Shown in pieces: positions 63,537 through 64,000 of a stretch of 64,000 nucleotides of DNA. The translations under genes and the position numbers were made by a program. Position 1 is the stretch's first letter, and every line of letters starts with the position of its first letter. The notes below the pieces were generated by a model. It was not told the origin of the DNA. It saw nothing but the letters and a program-made list of their open reading frames with translations, and made no database searches. Source of the DNA: Notoacmeibacter marinus (GTDB lineage Bacteria; Pseudomonadota; Alphaproteobacteria; Rhizobiales; Rhizobiaceae); the NCBI RefSeq assembly GCF_002238045.1, contig NZ_NBYO01000002.1, positions 248,001 through 312,000 of the forward strand. The letters run 5' to 3'.

Positions 63537-63689
63537 TCAGAAGCGGCGACCGCCGGTCGGGAAACCGGAACGGCGGCGGTCGTTGTCGTCCATCAGTTCC
63601 ATGTGGTTGCGAACATAGGCAGCGGCCTGACGGCTACGGGCTTCGACCAGGGCGTCGAACATGCCGCGAAATACGTTTCTGTTGCTCAT
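63537..63689 (-). CDS. DUF1127-like small protein
   Basis: Reading the minus strand from the ATG at 63689 gives a 50-residue basic protein: MSNRNVFRGMFDALVEARSR, then QAAAYVRNHMELMDDNDRRR and a GF-rich tail SGFPTGGRRF. The EARxRQAxxYV pattern is that of DUF1127 proteins, which are abundant in alphaproteobacteria and linked to phosphate and carbon metabolism and RNA control. AAGGA lies 10 bases upstream. It is convergent with prmA. CATATGCG-like repeats (near 63764 and 63793) lie in its upstream region. Confidence 0.72.
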   Translation of the reverse strand: MSNRNVFRGMFDALVEARSRQAAAYVRNHMELMDDNDRRRSGFPTGGRRF

Positions 63690-63915
63690 CGGTTTCGATC
63701 CTTCGGTTTGTCTCTTGATGTCTTGCTACCAAGATGAGGTGTGTCGCCCTGCGGAACCAGAACCATATGCGCATGACTAACCTCCGCTTTTTGCATATGC
63801 GAAGAAACCGTATGCCTAACCCTTTATTCACTCTCCTTGCAGCGCTATCCGCTTGCCTCAGGCTATCGCGCCCCCTAGCTTGGCGGCTTGTGATTTCCGA
63901 TGGGACAGACAAATT

Positions 63916-64000
63916 ATGGCGCATTATCAATCCTTTGCAGCTCCGGCGGAGAAAGTGCCGGCGGCAGAACGGCTGTCTGCGCTGCGAAAGCTTATGCGCA
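63916..64000 (+). CDS. probable aminopeptidase P family protein, partial (right edge)
   Basis: The ATG at 63916 opens MAHYQSFAAPAEKVPAAERL, then SALRKLMR, and the frame leaves the window. GGGACA precedes it. The start FxxF...AERLxALRxLM is typical of Xaa-Pro aminopeptidases (PepP), but only 28 residues are visible, so the call is tentative. Confidence 0.45.
   Translation, partial: MAHYQSFAAPAEKVPAAERLSALRKLMR

Overview
The window is a 64 kb piece of a high-GC alphaproteobacterial chromosome, most likely from the order Hyphomicrobiales (Rhizobiales). Three things point there. The tmRNA gene is circularly permuted and encodes the tag ANDNYAEARLAA. The block thyA-folA-hflK-hflC-Do protease sits beside serB/miaA and an ilvIN operon. 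sspB, DUF4169 and ribbon-helix-helix genes follow the tmRNA. I see no prophage, insertion sequence or CRISPR array; this is core and metabolic chromosome, densely packed and with many 4-base start/stop overlaps.

Left part (1-15 kb): a HAD-UbiA fusion prenyltransferase, cut off at the left edge, resembles decaprenylphosphoryl-phosphoribose synthase. It is followed by tRNA-Lys(CTT) and a PAS-GGDEF cyclase. A complete C4-dicarboxylate-type TRAP system (dctP-dctQ-dctM) comes next, with its two-component system dctB-dctD. A consensus sigma-54 promoter lies in front of dctP and DctD carries the GAFTGA sigma-54 contact loop, so sensor, activator, promoter and transporter form one readable circuit. 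Then come a form II carbon-monoxide-dehydrogenase-like molybdenum hydroxylase (S-L-M order) and a secreted dihaem cytochrome.

Middle part (15-43 kb): an overlapping operon (EEP nuclease, NUDIX, PhzF), an aminotransferase, ilvC with a strong terminator, and a TetR gene with a 21-bp palindrome over its promoter. These are followed by a lytic-transglycosylase-like lipoprotein, pdxJ, a tandem SpoIIAA-like protein, a RecD-like helicase, and an nsrR/small membrane protein/truncated haemoglobin cluster for nitric oxide. Next are a large acidic protein of unknown role and ilvN-ilvI. Upstream of ilvI lies a branched-chain amino acid attenuator: leader peptide MISIRIVLVGPRMGRVA, a long stem, then an intrinsic terminator. 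A HerA-like ATPase, a GGDEF protein, miaA/serB head to head, a Do protease, hflCK, folA, thyA and DUF2853 complete this part.

Right part (43-64 kb): the permuted ssrA gene is immediately followed by sspB, the adaptor that brings ssrA-tagged proteins to ClpXP. Then come DUF4169, RHH, a 1289-residue AsmA protein, a thioesterase, a ClC channel with CBS domains, UvrD, cspA, a globin-coupled chemotaxis receptor, an acyltransferase, isocitrate lyase, a lone hexapeptide acyltransferase with creA, a Na+/H+-type antiporter, prmA, a DUF1127-like protein and the start of a probable aminopeptidase P.

I also found short genes by reading codons directly: 22236-22394, 60449-60601, 63537-63689 and, less surely, 59031-59210. 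Functional calls rest on motif recognition without database searches. Start codons were chosen from Shine-Dalgarno spacing, overlaps and family lengths.
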